From contig NZ_WVIE01000003.1 in assembly GCF_010091945.1 (NCBI RefSeq), positions 1-64,000 on the forward strand: a stretch of 64,000 bases of DNA. The letters are read 5' to 3'. A model generated the notes under the pieces. That model saw only the letters and a list, made by a program, of their open reading frames with translations, did not search any database and had not been told where the DNA came from. Shown here piece by piece: positions 63,080 through 64,000 of the stretch. Every line of letters starts with the position of its first letter. Positions within the stretch are counted from its first letter, which is position 1. The translations under genes were made by a program, and so were the position numbers. The stretch is from Myxacorys almedinensis A. GTDB lineage: Bacteria > Cyanobacteriota > Cyanobacteriia > Leptolyngbyales > Leptolyngbyaceae.

Positions 63080-63693
63080 ATGAATGGCGGCTTCAGGTTT
63101 AAGGTGATTTCGACGGTACGAATGCTGGTGTAATAGCCATATTTTGTCCCGATCGATTCAGTGCAAATAAGATACTCAGACTCCATTTCACCGTTGGCTG
63201 ATCTAACTGCTTTGCTCTCAAGCTTGAGTTCTAAGTTAGTTGCTAAGAGTAATGTAGAGCGTTGCCTGAGTTGCCATTAGTCAACAATTACCATTAGGCA
63301 GTTCGCTAAAAAGGTTGTAGTTCAACCAAATCGACAATTCAAATCGACGGTTCAAATTGGCTTTTTTCTGCGATCGCGGCGATCAGATTAGCAGTTTGTC
63401 CCTAGAAATGCTCAGATTATGGTGGCTTGACCAGACTGATCAAGCGATCGATTTCAATTCATGCTTGCAAAAAATTGCTGCTCTTAGTTCGATTTCAAAC
63501 CTATAAATGGTTTTTCAACTAACCCAATCAAGGAAGCTTCATAGACTATTTACATCGGGGCTAAACTGCGGTTACATCTACGCCGAATTGCGTAACTTTA
63601 CGGCTTTTGGGGCAGCTTCTTGCAACACCTAAATTAACGTAATCCCTTCGGTAGAGGACTGCAAATGCACAAAGTTCTACACTTTTACAACGA
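63080..63693. other. Intergenic region between the sigma factor and a response regulator
   Basis: No gene or clear motif is visible in these 614 bases. There is a small imperfect direct repeat (AAATCGAC-AATTC / AAATCGAC-GGTTC) near 63328-63357. It presumably carries the response-regulator promoter. Confidence 0.45.
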
Positions 63694-64000
63694 ATGAGTA
63701 ACTCTGCCCGATTGCGTCCTATGTTGTCTTGTGAGCAAAAAGTGTTGCGTGTCTTAGTTGTCGATGATCATGAGCTAACCCGCTTTAGCCTAAAGTTAGC
63801 TCTTCAAAGTCAAGCCGATATTGAATTGGTAGGCTTGGCGAGTAATGGTCGAGAGGCTGTAGAAATGGCGAACCGCTATTCGCCAGATGTGATTATTCTG
63901 GATCTGCAAATGCCAGTGATGGATGGACTCACCGCTTCGTCAGAAATCAAGACTCTGTATCCCAACACCCGCATCCTTGCTTACTCGTCTCTCGAAGACC
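63694..64000 (+). CDS. Response regulator receiver domain, truncated by the window end
   Basis: Translating the last 307 bases from the ATG at 63694 gives an N-terminal receiver domain. It has LRVLVVDDHELTRFSLKLAL (acidic pocket DD), the phosphoacceptor segment VIILDLQMPVMDGLTAS with Asp in LDLQMP, and RILAYSSLED at the cut. The DDHELTRFSL pattern is typical of NarL/FixJ-type regulators, so a C-terminal DNA-binding domain is expected beyond the window. No histidine kinase is adjacent. Confidence 0.88.
   Translation, partial: MSNSARLRPMLSCEQKVLRVLVVDDHELTRFSLKLALQSQADIELVGLASNGREAVEMANRYSPDVIILDLQMPVMDGLTASSEIKTLYPNTRILAYSSLED

Overview
The window is a 64 kb stretch of a filamentous-type cyanobacterial chromosome. 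The evidence is the dense scatter of the HIP1 palindrome GCGATCGC, the PSRP-3/Ycf65 ribosomal protein, DASH cryptochrome, ExoD and YggT families, two group 2 sigma factors and a HetR protein. No phage, plasmid, CRISPR array, rRNA or tRNA was seen. Most genes are ordinary chromosomal ones; the accessory part is a surface-polysaccharide block and a prepilin-like secretion block.

Layout. 0.3-6.4 kb (minus strand): DASH cryptochrome, YggT, a glycine-zipper protein, a glutathionyl-hydroquinone-reductase-like GST, a GT4 glycosyltransferase, DUF2237 and ExoD. 6.7-14.8 kb: dnaG, an SMI1/KNR4 protein with a transposase-like zinc-ribbon head, a lumenal pentapeptide-repeat protein, YraN, queA and priA (the last two convergent and overlapping). 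15.5-22.1 kb: a SigC-type sigma factor, GNAT acetyltransferase, TrkA-type K+ subunit, Na+/H+ antiporter, argD and rpmB. 22.7-31.5 kb: an hps-type operon with a giant HpsA-like protein followed by four minor-pseudopilin-like proteins (GspI-, GspJ- and two GspH-like), presumably secreting or supporting a gliding polysaccharide. 31.5-38 kb: glgB, PSRP-3, a HAD hydrolase, a TPR protein and ruvB. 38-52 kb: an ABC-transporter-dependent polysaccharide cluster (Wzm/Wzt, three methyltransferases, several GT2, GT4 and GT8-like glycosyltransferases, GDP-mannose 4,6-dehydratase). 52-55.3 kb: SMR-like membrane protein, zinc alcohol dehydrogenase, FAD oxidoreductase. 55.4-57.1 kb: a small secreted peptide carrying HRGSGR, followed by HetR. 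57.2-64 kb: methyltransferase, phasin-like protein, FKBP isomerase, HpnB-like glycosyltransferase, a second group 2 sigma factor, and a response regulator cut by the window end.

The most interesting signals are: (1) the 62-residue ORF with signal-like N terminus and an HRGSGR motif directly upstream of hetR, which fits the PatX/HetR peptide-regulator pair; (2) a family of four MITE-like repeats of about 113-155 bp with CTAG termini, one of which fills exactly the gap between two convergent genes and carries both of their stop codons, and another of which sits between patX and hetR; (3) a shared C-terminal 'coiled coil plus SKFW..R..W' tail on three consecutive, unrelated enzymes of the polysaccharide operon; (4) an apparent complete set of minor pseudopilins in the hps block, with HpsA in the GspK/PilX position.
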